Positions 19,308 through 28,052 of a stretch of 64,000 bases of DNA are shown here, one piece after another. The position numbers and the translations under genes are program-made. The notes beneath the pieces were generated by a model. That model was not told the DNA's origin. It did not search any database and saw only the letters and a program-made list of their open reading frames with translations. The stretch is from an uncultured beta proteobacterium (GTDB lineage: Bacteria > Pseudomonadota > Gammaproteobacteria > Burkholderiales > Burkholderiaceae_C): positions 1 to 64,000 of the forward strand of contig CAIVHU010000016.1 in assembly GCA_903905735.1 (NCBI GenBank), given 5' to 3'. The number at the start of each line of letters is the position of its first letter. The first letter of the stretch is position 1.

Positions 19308-19619
19308 TCAGGCTTTTTTCTTGGCTTGGGCAGCCACCCATTTGGTCGCGAAGGCGGACAAATCGCCCATGCGCTTGAGCAGGTCAGCGCCCAGCGGGGT
19401 TACAAGGTAGCCGCTGCTGCCGTGATCCAACAGACCGGCTTCGCGCATTTCCTTGATACGCGTGTTCAAGGTGTTGGGGGTGATGCCACCCACGCTGTCC
19501 TGAAGCAGCCGGAAGGTTTGCGGATGTCCGTCCTTGAGTGCCCAAAGCACACGGATGGCGTAACGCGATTCAAGCAGGCTCAATAGTTGGCCAATGGCAA
19601 CATTTTCTTTTGTACTCAT
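19308..19619 (-). CDS. Small HTH regulator, HxlR-like
   Basis: A 103-residue winged-helix protein: a helix (IGQLLSLLESRYAIRVLWAL), recognition region (TFRLLQDSVGGITPNTLNTRIKEM) and wing (LLDHGSSGYLVTPLGADLL). This layout fits HxlR/MarR-like regulators, yet the N-terminal cysteine typical of HxlR redox sensors is absent. AAGGAG sits eight bases before ATG 19619. It is 47 bases upstream of the FKBP gene on the same strand, so the two may be co-transcribed. Confidence 0.8.
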   Translation of the reverse strand: MSTKENVAIGQLLSLLESRYAIRVLWALKDGHPQTFRLLQDSVGGITPNTLNTRIKEMREAGLLDHGSSGYLVTPLGADLLKRMGDLSAFATKWVAAQAKKKA

Positions 19620-19865
19620 GGTGCTTCTCCTTAAGGTGTGAAATCTTGACCGAATCATGACCGTGGCTGAAAGCGCTGGCCGTGGCGCTTTCGGGAGTCT
19701 TCGGCGAGGGAAATGCACTATATCGCAATTTTCGGGATTGCTACATGTTTTGTAGCTTTGGAACATCAGTTACCGCAGCAAAATTCATGTACAGTGCAAA
19801 AAATCACCAGTCCAGCTGTTGCACCCTGGCAGTGATGAGTTCAACGGTCAAACCTCTCTCATGGC

Positions 19866-20144
19866 ATGCTTATGAACATCAACTTTGAACAAATTCACAA
19901 TTTTTACGAGCCGGTTGTGTTTGAGGCGGTGACCAATATGGCTGATTCTTACCCGGACTTCAGTCCCGATATGTTGGCTGACGTCGCCTGTGTGGCGCTC
20001 AACCGCCTACCCGCGCGTTATCTGCGCCACGATGTTGACATGATGTTTTACCTGACCGAGCCAGAGCGTCGTGCCATTGACGACGCCTTGCAGGAGGCTT
20101 TGAAGTTTGCTTTCGGTTTTGTGGGCGATCGCACGGCCAGGTAA
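19866..20144 (+). CDS. ComFB-like protein
   Basis: A protein of about 92 residues with the ComFB domain: HNFYEPVVFEAVTNM, then DVACVALNRLPARYLRHDVDMMFYLTEPE. The ALN+LP-x-RY signature is characteristic. In Bacillus ComFB lies in the competence operon with unclear role, and cyanobacterial relatives bind cyclic dinucleotides. Here it stands alone. Start is uncertain between ATG 19866 and ATG 19872; neither has a strong Shine-Dalgarno. It converges on metY. Confidence 0.75.
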   Translation: MLMNINFEQIHNFYEPVVFEAVTNMADSYPDFSPDMLADVACVALNRLPARYLRHDVDMMFYLTEPERRAIDDALQEALKFAFGFVGDRTAR

Positions 20145-20185
20145 ACAGGCGGCGCAGTAGGCTCACCTGTCGTTTTGATCGCCAT

Positions 20186-21463
20186 TCAGACTGCGGACAG
20201 TGCCTGCGCCAGGTCGTCGCGCAAATCGTCAATGTGTTCAATACCCAAAGACAGGCGCACCATGTCCGGCTTAACACCGGCTTTGGCCAACTCGGCCGTG
20301 TTGAGTTGCCGGTGCGTGGTGGACGCCGGATGACAAGCCAGTGATTTGGCATCACCAATATTGACCAGCCGGGTAAACAGCTTCAGGGCGTCCTGAAAGC
20401 GCGCACCAGCCTCCAAACTGTCAGCGGCTTTGACACCAAAACTGATGATGCCGGATGCCCGCCCGCCCATGTACTTCTGCACCAGCGCGTGGTCCGGGTG
20501 ATCCGGCAAGCCCGCGTAATTCACCCAACTCACCTTGTCGTGCGCCTGCAGGTAGCTGGCCACTTGCAGCGCGTTATCGCATATGCGGTCCATGCGCAGG
20601 GCCAAAGTTTCAATGCCTTGAAGAATCTGGAATGCAGACATGGCACTCAGCGCGGCACCCATGTTGCGCAGCGGCACCACACGCGCCCGACCAATGTAGG
20701 CGGCTGGCCCAAAAGCCTCGGTATAGACCACACCGTGGTAACTCACATCAGGCTCATTGAGGCGTTTGAAGCGCTTGGCGTGCTCGGCCCAGGGAAATTT
20801 GCCAGAATCGACAATCACGCCGCCCAGCGTGGTGCCGTGGCCACCGAGGTATTTGGTCAGCGAATGCACCACGATGTCGGCACCATGCTCAAACGGGCGG
20901 CACAGGTACGGGCTGGGCACGGTGTTGTCCACAATCAGCGGGATGCCGTGCGCGTGGGCAATGTCCGCCAGTGCGGCCAGATCGGTCACATTGCCCAGCG
21001 GGTTACCCACTGATTCGCAATAGATTGCCTTGGTCTTGTCGTCGATCAGGTTGGCGAACGAGGCCGGATCGCGGTAGTCGGCAAAACGCACCTGAATGCC
21101 GATTTGCGGAAATGTATGGGCAAACAGGTTGTAGGTGCCACCGTAAAGCGTGGAAGCGGAGACGATGTTGTCACCGGCTTCACAGATGGTCTGGATCGCA
21201 TAGCTGATGGCCGACATGCCCGAGGCTACTGCCAGTGCACCCACGCCGCCTTCCAATGCCGCCACGCGTGCTTCGAGCACACCGCAGGTGGGGTTCATGA
21301 TGCGGCTGTAGATGTTGCCCGCGACCTTCAGGTCAAACAGGTCGGCACCGTGCTGGGTGTCGTCAAAGGCGTAGGCCACTGTTTGATAAATCGGCACGGC
21401 CACAGCTTTGGTGGTGGGGTCGGGCGTGTAGCCCGCGTGAACAGCCAAGGTTTCAATCTTCAT
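20186..21463 (-). CDS. metY: O-acetylhomoserine sulfhydrylase
   Basis: A 425-residue PLP enzyme of the Cys/Met metabolism family. The Schiff-base lysine is K204 in HSLTKYLGGHG; SGMSAISYA and SRIMNPTCGVLEARVAALE are other conserved blocks. It joins sulfide to O-acetylhomoserine to make homocysteine, so it would use the sulfide produced by the cys genes at 54-61 kb. The family also contains O-succinylhomoserine and O-acetylserine users; length and sequence favour the acetylhomoserine type. Confidence 0.93.
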   Translation of the reverse strand: MKIETLAVHAGYTPDPTTKAVAVPIYQTVAYAFDDTQHGADLFDLKVAGNIYSRIMNPTCGVLEARVAALEGGVGALAVASGMSAISYAIQTICEAGDNIVSASTLYGGTYNLFAHTFPQIGIQVRFADYRDPASFANLIDDKTKAIYCESVGNPLGNVTDLAALADIAHAHGIPLIVDNTVPSPYLCRPFEHGADIVVHSLTKYLGGHGTTLGGVIVDSGKFPWAEHAKRFKRLNEPDVSYHGVVYTEAFGPAAYIGRARVVPLRNMGAALSAMSAFQILQGIETLALRMDRICDNALQVASYLQAHDKVSWVNYAGLPDHPDHALVQKYMGGRASGIISFGVKAADSLEAGARFQDALKLFTRLVNIGDAKSLACHPASTTHRQLNTAELAKAGVKPDMVRLSLGIEHIDDLRDDLAQALSAV

Positions 21464-21528
21464 CGGGTCGCCCTTTCAATGTCAAAGAGGCAGCATCTTA
21501 GACGTTTGAATGGGGATAATCACGCATC

Positions 21529-22284
21529 TTGAAAAAACGCACCCCCCAACTTCCTGACGTCAATTTTTCGGACGACTACAACATTCGGCACTTGCATCTT
21601 GGCAGCGAGTGGGTTCAGGGCTCCATGTATCTGGAAGATGCCATTGGTCTGGTCCATGAATATGTGCAGCGCATGATGGCCTGGCTGTTGTTTGTGGAAA
21701 CTGATTCGGTCAAAGACCGCCAGGCCATGCAGCTGGGCCTGGGCGCGGGGTCGCTGACCAAGTTCTGCGCCAAAGAACTGCACATCAAAACCACCGCCGT
21801 TGAGCTCAACCCTCAGGTTCTCGCAATATGCCGCAGCCATTTCAAACTGCCCGCCGACAACCCGATGATGCGTGTGGTGCTGGCCGATGCGGCGCAGGAA
21901 ATTCTCAACCCCAAATGGTGGGGCACGGTGGATGCCTTGCAGGTGGATCTGTATGACCGCGAAGCCGCCGCGCCGGTGCTCGACAGCCTGCCGTTCTACA
22001 ACCATTGCCGCCGCCTGCTCACCCCCGATGGCTGCATGACGGTCAACCTGTTTGGCCGTGCCTCCAGCTTCGAGCGCAGTGTCGAAAAGATGTCGGCAGC
22101 GTTTGGCAAGGAGGCCATCTGGGCCTTCAAGCCGACCCGTGAAGGCAATACTGTGGTGCTGGCTCAGTGCACCCCAAAGCGCACGAAGCGCGAGGTGCTG
22201 ATGGCGCGCGCCGCCGTGATTGAGGCCCGCTGGGGTCTGCCTGCCACGAAATGGGTGCGGGTTTTCAAACCGATGCTGTCATGA
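21529..22284 (+). CDS. Spermidine synthase-like methyltransferase-fold protein
   Basis: A 251-residue protein related to polyamine aminopropyltransferases. It shows the Rossmann nucleotide-binding motif QLGLGAGSLTKF, an acidic strand end (TTAVELNPQVL) and the VDLYDREAAAP region in place of the catalytic DxxDP of true spermidine synthases, so aminopropyl transfer is doubtful. The start is TTG 21529; no ATG occurs near the N-terminus. Its stop overlaps the start of the PulE-like gene (ATGA), so the two are translationally coupled. Confidence 0.72.
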   Translation: MKKRTPQLPDVNFSDDYNIRHLHLGSEWVQGSMYLEDAIGLVHEYVQRMMAWLLFVETDSVKDRQAMQLGLGAGSLTKFCAKELHIKTTAVELNPQVLAICRSHFKLPADNPMMRVVLADAAQEILNPKWWGTVDALQVDLYDREAAAPVLDSLPFYNHCRRLLTPDGCMTVNLFGRASSFERSVEKMSAAFGKEAIWAFKPTREGNTVVLAQCTPKRTKREVLMARAAVIEARWGLPATKWVRVFKPMLS

Positions 22285-24068
22285 CGCCTGCAACCTCCAC
22301 CAAACACCGCTCTGAACCCCACACTGGCCCGCTGGACTGGCGCAGCCTGGTGTCATGGCTCAAAGCCGACGGCACCATCACCGCGCAGGAGGCGCAGCGC
22401 ATCCACACCCGCTGCGCGCAGGCCGAAAGCGCGCAGCACCCCTTGTTGCGTCTGGCCAGCGTGGCGGTGCGCCGCGCGGTGGACGACAAACCAATGGACC
22501 TCGAGTCCCTCACCCAGTGGCTGGCCGGGCATGTGAAGCTGGCCTATTTGCGCATTGACCCGCTCAAGGTCGATGTGGGCAAAGTGGCCGACACCATGAG
22601 CCCAGCCTACGCCGAGCGGCACAAAATTTTGCCGGTGCAGGTCACCACCCATGAAGTGGTGGTGGCCACGGCGGAGCCGTTTTTGACCGACTGGGTGGGC
22701 GAGGTGGAGCGCCAGGCGCGGCGCAGCGTGCGCCGTGTGGTGGCCAACCCGCAGGAAATTCACCGCTACACCGTGGAGTTTTTTGCGCTCGCCAAGTCGG
22801 TGCGGGCTGCGGCCAAGGCTGGCAGCAACGTCGGGTCCAGCTTTGAGCAACTGGTCGAACTGGGCAAGAGCAACAAACAACTCGATGCCAACGACCAGAG
22901 CGTGGTGCAGGTGGTGGACTGGCTCTGGCAATACGCGTTTGACCAGCGCGCCAGCGACATCCATCTGGAGCCCCGGCGCGAACAGGGCGTGATCCGTTTT
23001 CGTATTGACGGTGTGTTGCACCCGGTGTACCAGATGCCGATGGGGGTGCTGACTGCCATGACGGCGCGCATCAAACTTCTCAGCCGCATGGACGTGGTGG
23101 AAAAGCGCCGACCACAGGACGGTCGTATCAAAACCCGCAACCCCGGAGGGGCCGAGGTGGAAATGCGCATTTCGACCCTGCCCACCGCCTTTGGCGAAAA
23201 GATGGTGATGCGGATTTTTGACCCCGAAACCACCGTCAAGGAACTCGACGCGCTGGGCTTCTCAAAACACGATGCCGAGCGCTGGGAAGCGCTGGTCAAA
23301 CGCCCCAACGGCATCATCCTGGTGACCGGCCCCACCGGCTCGGGCAAAACCACCACCTTATATTCGACCCTGAAACGGGTCGCCACCGAAGAGGTGAACG
23401 TGAGCACGGTGGAAGATCCGATCGAGATGATCGAGGCGTCTTTTAACCAGACCCAGGTGCAGACGCAGCTGGACTTTGGCTTTCCGGAAGGCCTGCGTGC
23501 CCTGATGCGCCAGGACCCCGACATCATCATGGTCGGTGAAATACGCGACCAGGCTACCGCCGAGATGGCGGTACAGGCCGCACTCACAGGCCATCTGGTT
23601 TTTTCCACCCTGCATACCAATGACGCGCCCAGCGCCATCACCCGGATGATGGAACTGGGCGTGCCGGCCTACCTGATCAACGCCACCTTGCTGGGCGTGC
23701 TGGCGCAGCGGCTGGTGCGCACCTTATGCCCGTTGTGCAAGGAGCCAGACACCTCTACCTCACGCGAGACGCTGGAGCAGGCCGTCAAACCCTGGCAACT
23801 CAGCGGCACTTACAAACCTTTCAAACCCGTGGGTTGTGTGGATTGCCGCATGACGGGTTTTCGCGGCCGCATGGGCTTGTATGAATTGCTAGTGGTGTCG
23901 GAGGCGTTCAAGGCGCAGATCACCCGCGAACCCAATTCCGATGCCCTCAAGCGCCAGGCGATCACCGACGGCATGCGTCCGCTGCGCCTCGCCGGTGCCC
24001 TGCGCGTAGCCGAGGGCCTGACGGTGCTCGAAGAAGTGCTCTCCAGTACCCCGGCATCCGACCATTGA
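22281..24068 (+). CDS. GspE/PulE family secretion ATPase
   Basis: A 595-residue traffic ATPase of the type II secretion/type IV pilus family. A GspE N-terminal domain (about residues 60-160) is followed by the ATPase: Walker A VTGPTGSGKTTTLYSTL near residue 350, Asp box EDPIEM, Walker B MRQDPDIIMVGEIRDQATAEM and His box TGHLVFSTLHTNDAP. The C-terminal zinc site CPLC...CVDC is present. It powers pilus or pseudopilus assembly, but no pil or gsp partner gene is nearby. ATG 22281 overlaps the upstream stop codon; the ORF track start at 22251 is less likely. Confidence 0.9.
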   Translation: MTPATSTKHRSEPHTGPLDWRSLVSWLKADGTITAQEAQRIHTRCAQAESAQHPLLRLASVAVRRAVDDKPMDLESLTQWLAGHVKLAYLRIDPLKVDVGKVADTMSPAYAERHKILPVQVTTHEVVVATAEPFLTDWVGEVERQARRSVRRVVANPQEIHRYTVEFFALAKSVRAAAKAGSNVGSSFEQLVELGKSNKQLDANDQSVVQVVDWLWQYAFDQRASDIHLEPRREQGVIRFRIDGVLHPVYQMPMGVLTAMTARIKLLSRMDVVEKRRPQDGRIKTRNPGGAEVEMRISTLPTAFGEKMVMRIFDPETTVKELDALGFSKHDAERWEALVKRPNGIILVTGPTGSGKTTTLYSTLKRVATEEVNVSTVEDPIEMIEASFNQTQVQTQLDFGFPEGLRALMRQDPDIIMVGEIRDQATAEMAVQAALTGHLVFSTLHTNDAPSAITRMMELGVPAYLINATLLGVLAQRLVRTLCPLCKEPDTSTSRETLEQAVKPWQLSGTYKPFKPVGCVDCRMTGFRGRMGLYELLVVSEAFKAQITREPNSDALKRQAITDGMRPLRLAGALRVAEGLTVLEEVLSSTPASDH

Positions 24069-24072
24069 TAGA

Positions 24073-24120
24073 TATACAAATGGCCTCTAGCCCTTATGCA
24101 TAAAGGACGACCAGCTACTG
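24073..24120. repeat. Palindromic element copy 4 (start of EamA gene)
   Basis: tacaaatggcctctagccctt followed by atgcataaaggacgaccagctactg matches the element. The ATG of the downstream EamA gene lies in the loop, so its first eight or so residues (MHKGRPAT) are element-encoded. The right half is very close to the copy in cysI (gggcgaccagctcctgaaac). Confidence 0.8.
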
Positions 24121-24995
24121 AAGGCATAGCGTTTGGTCTGGTGCTCGCGACGCTGGGCGCGATTGCCTTCAGCGGCAAGGCGATCATCGTCAAGCTGGCC
24201 TACCGCTATGGTGTGGATGCGGTCACGCTGATCATGTACCGCATGTTGTTCGCGCTGCCCATCTTCGCCGTGATGGCCTGGTGGTCCAGTCGTGGCAAGC
24301 CAGCGCTGACGCGGCGCGACTGGTGGGGTGTTCTGGGGCTCGGGTGTTCGGGCTACTACCTGGCCAGCTTTCTGGACTTTGCCGGCCTGGTGTACGTCAG
24401 TGCTTCGCTGGAGCGGCTCATTTTGTACCTCAACCCGACGCTGGTGCTGATTCTGGGACTGGTGCTCTACAAGCGCCACATCACGCGTTTTCAGGCGCTG
24501 GGCATGGGCATCAGCTACCTCGGCGTGCTGCTGGTGTTTGGCCACGAGATCAAGCTGGAAGGTGCCAACGCCGCGCTCGGGGCCGTGCTGGTGTTTTCCA
24601 GCGCGGTTTGCTATGCCATTTATCTGAGCTTCAGTGGTGAACTGGTCAAACGGCTGGGCTCTTTGCGGTTGGTGGGGTTGGCCACGCTGGTGGCCTGTGT
24701 GCTGTGCATTGCGCAATTTGTCGTGTTGCGTCCGCTCAGTGCAGCGCTGGTTGCACCCGAGGTGATCTGGTTGTCGATCCTGAACGCCACCGTTTGCACC
24801 GCCGCGCCGGTGCTGATGGTGATGATGGCTGTCGAGCGCATCGGGTCTTCCCTGACGGCGCAAACCGGTATGGTCGGCCCGATGTCCACCATCGCGATGG
24901 GCACCCTGATTCTGGGTGAGCCCTTCACAGGCTGGGTGGCGGCGGGATCGGTGCTGGTCATTCTGGGAATTTTTGTCTTCATGCGCAACCGCTGA
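24096..24995 (+). CDS. EamA/DMT family transporter
   Basis: A 299-residue inner-membrane protein with about ten hydrophobic segments in two EamA repeats (AIAFSGKAIIVKLAYRYGVD and later LLVFGHEIKLEGANAALGAV). DMT proteins export or import small metabolites; the substrate is unknown. The first in-frame ATG lies inside a palindromic element, so the element sets the start and the hydrophilic N-terminus MHKGRPATEG. It follows the PulE-like gene by 27 bases and converges on a second EamA gene. Confidence 0.88.
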   Translation: MHKGRPATEGIAFGLVLATLGAIAFSGKAIIVKLAYRYGVDAVTLIMYRMLFALPIFAVMAWWSSRGKPALTRRDWWGVLGLGCSGYYLASFLDFAGLVYVSASLERLILYLNPTLVLILGLVLYKRHITRFQALGMGISYLGVLLVFGHEIKLEGANAALGAVLVFSSAVCYAIYLSFSGELVKRLGSLRLVGLATLVACVLCIAQFVVLRPLSAALVAPEVIWLSILNATVCTAAPVLMVMMAVERIGSSLTAQTGMVGPMSTIAMGTLILGEPFTGWVAAGSVLVILGIFVFMRNR

Positions 24996-25031
24996 AGCGG
25001 CTTATGCCCGAGCCCTCTCCCGAGCGTGGGC

Positions 25032-25937
25032 TTAACGCCGTGACGACACCACAATACCGCCCGCGATCAGCACAAACGCCAGCGCGTGATACAGGTGCGG
25101 TATCTCACCGAGAAACAGACCTGACAGCACGGCTGTGAACAGTGGCGTGAGGTTGATAAAAAACCCCGCCACCGTCGGACCCGCGCGCGCCACACCTGCT
25201 CCCCAGGCGCGATAGGCCAGCAGGGCAGGGCCGACAGCTATAAAAAGAAGAGCTGCCGCCAAAGGCCAGCTCAGGGTCAGGCGGCCAAAACCCAATGCCC
25301 ACTCGCCCCCGGCAAACAGGCCTGCCCAGATCAGCCCCAGTGCAATCTGCGCCATCAGGAACTCCGCCCAGTTGCTGCGAATGCTGCTGGGCTCGGACGT
25401 GGGATGCGCCAGCATCCAGCTGTAGTAGGCCCAAGCCGCTGACGCCAGCAGCATGTAAAAGTCGCCGGGCACCAGCTTGACTTGCAACAACATGTCCAAC
25501 TGCCCACGGCTCAGCACCACCAGCACACCGGTGATCGACATGGCAGCTCCCAGCCATTGGCGTCGCGAGATGGGCATGGCAAAAAACAGCCGCCCGATCA
25601 GCAACATCCACACTGGCGTCATGGACCCCACCAGCGTCACATTGATCGGGGTGGAGGTGTTCAATGCCAAGTACAGCAGCGCGTTGTAGCCGCCAATGCT
25701 CAGCAGCCCCAGGCCCAGAAATCGCTGCCAGCTCGGCCACAGCGGGCTGCTTCGACGCAGCACAGAAGCCGCCAATGGCAGCAGCAGCACAAACGCAATG
25801 CACCAGCGCAGCAGGTTCAGCGTCATGGGTGAGGCCATGCTGGCAACCACCCGGCCCAGCACGGCGTTGCCCGCCCACATGACTGGCGGCACCGTCAGCA
25901 ACAGCGCTGCGGTGAGGGTAACGCGCGGGTGGCTCAT
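25032..25937 (-). CDS. EamA/DMT family transporter, second
   Basis: A 301-residue ten-segment DMT transporter. Conserved blocks include WAGNAVLGRVVASMASPMTLNLLRW, GGYNALLYLALNTSTPINVTLV and the C-terminal GFFINLTPLFTAVLSGLFLGE. It is not closely similar to the neighbouring convergent EamA gene, so the pair is unlikely to be a recent duplication. Substrate unknown. A segment near 25224-25250 (FIAV) has element-like DNA but no extra length. Confidence 0.88.
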   Translation of the reverse strand: MSHPRVTLTAALLLTVPPVMWAGNAVLGRVVASMASPMTLNLLRWCIAFVLLLPLAASVLRRSSPLWPSWQRFLGLGLLSIGGYNALLYLALNTSTPINVTLVGSMTPVWMLLIGRLFFAMPISRRQWLGAAMSITGVLVVLSRGQLDMLLQVKLVPGDFYMLLASAAWAYYSWMLAHPTSEPSSIRSNWAEFLMAQIALGLIWAGLFAGGEWALGFGRLTLSWPLAAALLFIAVGPALLAYRAWGAGVARAGPTVAGFFINLTPLFTAVLSGLFLGEIPHLYHALAFVLIAGGIVVSSRR

Positions 25938-26091
25938 GAACGCAACAAGGCTGCTAAATGCGTTGTGACAGGCAGGGGAAACAAGGAGAAGGTCATGCGG
26001 GTAGAAACAGGGCGTTTCTATTCTCGCAGTAAAACGCGGGGCTCGGTTTCATGGCAACATCCCGCCACATTTGACCATAAGGAGACTTTTG

Positions 26092-27087
26092 ATGACCTCA
26101 CACACATCCCGCGCGATACAGATCGACCAGCATGGTGGCCCCGAAGAGCTCAAGCTGGTGCAGGTCAGCGTGGGCGAACCCGGCCCAGGTGAAATCCGCA
26201 TTCGCCACCACTCCGTGGGGCTGAACTTCATTGACGTCTATCAGCGCAGTGGCCTGTATCCCGCGTCCATGCCCCTGAAACTCGGCATGGAAGCCGCTGG
26301 TGTGGTCGAGGCTGTGGGCGAGGGCGTGACTCACCTCAAGGTCGGCGACCGGGCCGCCTATGCCAGCCAGCCCCCCGGCAGCTACTGCGACCTGCGGGTG
26401 ATGCCCGCCAAATGCGTCTGCAAGCTGCCCGATGCGATCAGCTTCGAGACCGGCGCAGCGATGATGCTCAAGGGCCTCACCGCGCAATACCTGCTCAAGC
26501 GCACCCTTCCGCAGGGCGGCTTCCAGCCGGGCGATTTTGTGCTGTTTCACGCCGCCGCCGGGGGCGTGGGCCTGATCGCCTGCCAGTGGGCCAAAGCCAT
26601 GGGCCTGCGTCTGATTGGTACCGCAGGTTCAGATAAAAAATGTGCTCTAGCCCTTGCCAATGGTGCGGAGTTTGCTATCAATTACGCATCTGAAGACTTC
26701 CTGATCCGGGTCAAGGAGATCACTGGTGGCAAGGGGGTCCGGGCGGTGTATGACTCGGTGGGCAAAGACACTTGGGACAAGTCGCTGGACTGCCTGGCCC
26801 CTTTTGGCCTGATGGCCAGTTTTGGCAACGCCTCGGGTCCGGTGGCCCCGTTTTCACCGGGCATTCTCGGCCCGAAAGGCTCGCTGTACGTGACGCGCCA
26901 GACCCTGTTCACCCACATCGCCACGCGTGAGAGCACGCAGGCTATGGCAGACGACCTGTTCGCCGCCGTCACCAGTGGGCAGGTCAAGATTCACATCGAG
27001 CAGCGCTACAAGCTGGAATTCGTGCAGCAGGCACACCGCGATCTGGAAGCGCGCAAGACCACAGGTTGCACCGTGTTGACGTTGTAA
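26092..27087 (+). CDS. qor: NADPH quinone oxidoreductase, zinc-independent
   Basis: A 331-residue MDR-family quinone oxidoreductase. It shows the N-terminal groove block (HHSVGLNFIDVYQRSGLYP), the NADPH-binding motif AAAGGVGLIACQWAKAMG and AGSDKKCALALANGAEFAINY, and lacks the zinc ligands of alcohol dehydrogenases. It reduces quinones with NADPH. ATG 26092 has AAGGAG in front. Codons around 26632-26685 resemble the palindromic element, but family alignment shows no inserted residues. Confidence 0.93.
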   Translation: MTSHTSRAIQIDQHGGPEELKLVQVSVGEPGPGEIRIRHHSVGLNFIDVYQRSGLYPASMPLKLGMEAAGVVEAVGEGVTHLKVGDRAAYASQPPGSYCDLRVMPAKCVCKLPDAISFETGAAMMLKGLTAQYLLKRTLPQGGFQPGDFVLFHAAAGGVGLIACQWAKAMGLRLIGTAGSDKKCALALANGAEFAINYASEDFLIRVKEITGGKGVRAVYDSVGKDTWDKSLDCLAPFGLMASFGNASGPVAPFSPGILGPKGSLYVTRQTLFTHIATRESTQAMADDLFAAVTSGQVKIHIEQRYKLEFVQQAHRDLEARKTTGCTVLTL

Positions 27088-27156
27088 TCCCCAAACATCA
27101 AGAGCGAACCATAAGCACTCGCGCAGCCGCGCTGGCTTCGGTCAGCGACGCGTGTC

Positions 27157-27714
27157 TCATGGGTGATCGCTGGGCTTGCGGTTGCTGCCAAAGGCGCGGT
27201 CCCACCACAGCATGGTGACACCGTAGTTGATATGCGGGTCATGGTGATGAATGGCGTGCTGGCGTTTGCATTGCCGCATCCAGGCACTTTTGGCGCGCCA
27301 GTGATGCACGCCATGGTGAATCACCCCATAGACAAAATAGCCGATGGTCACGCCCAGGGCGACACCACTGCCGAGCCAGAACCCGGCCAGCAAAGTGGCG
27401 GGCAGCCAGACCAGCACCGCGATCAGGGTCACGCTGACAAGTGTGGGCGTGGCAATCAGGGCCAGCGGCCTGCGGTGATGCTCCGCATGCAGGCTCTGAA
27501 ACGGCTCCAGGCCATGGAAAACAAAGCGGTGCATGGCGTATTCAATCAGTGTCCACAGCCCCAATCCCGCCAATCCCGCCAGCGGTAACTCCCTGTGCAG
27601 CGCCATTGGCGTGTAATGCATCAGCACACCAGGCAGCAGCAGTGCTGCTAGCAGATAAACCCCAAAGTCGGCGTAGTAGGCCAACTCGGTATGCTCAATG
27701 GCCAGGGTCTTCAC
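27157..27714 (-). CDS. Fatty acid hydroxylase / sterol desaturase family protein
   Basis: A 185-residue membrane di-iron oxygenase. Histidine clusters are visible: HRFVFHG, HAEHHRRP, HHGVHHWR and HAIHHHDPHINYG, the metal-binding pattern of the family, between hydrophobic segments. Such enzymes hydroxylate lipids or carotenoids; the substrate is unknown. GTG 27714 has GGAG seven bases upstream and gives MKTLAIEHTELAYY; the TTG at 27726 is the alternative. It converges on qor. Confidence 0.82.
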   Translation of the reverse strand: MKTLAIEHTELAYYADFGVYLLAALLLPGVLMHYTPMALHRELPLAGLAGLGLWTLIEYAMHRFVFHGLEPFQSLHAEHHRRPLALIATPTLVSVTLIAVLVWLPATLLAGFWLGSGVALGVTIGYFVYGVIHHGVHHWRAKSAWMRQCKRQHAIHHHDPHINYGVTMLWWDRAFGSNRKPSDHP

Positions 27715-27726
27715 GGGGTACTCCAA

Positions 27727-28052
27727 ATGGCGAGCGTGTATGACCGCAAAGTATGGGCGTGCGAACTTAGCCGCAACCTAAAGGACTGCCTGCCAACGGG
27801 GCTTCGCACGGATCGGCGGATGCGTTGTTGCCAGATTAAGTTCTGACTAAGCTGGCTCGTTCAGACTGTTACCAGCTTCTTCCTCAACAGGGGCAAGGAA
27901 TGAGAAATGAATTCCAGGCCACTGACGACTGGAGCCATCTTTGTGTTCGCGCAGGTGAAGGACTCAAGCACAGTCTCTGCCCGGACATTAAGGCAGTGCC
28001 CGGGGCAGCGCACTGCATCGATTCGCTGCTCTGTTAAGACAAAGGAGTTGTT
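27727..28052. other. 326-base region with no clear gene
   Basis: I see no recognised gene or repeat. It must hold the promoters of both flanking genes, which diverge. A 50-codon ORF (27907-28056, start ATG after AAGGA) ends by overlapping the next gene as TTATGA, but its composition is not convincingly protein-like; a 45-residue ORF in another frame overlaps it. Confidence 0.5.
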
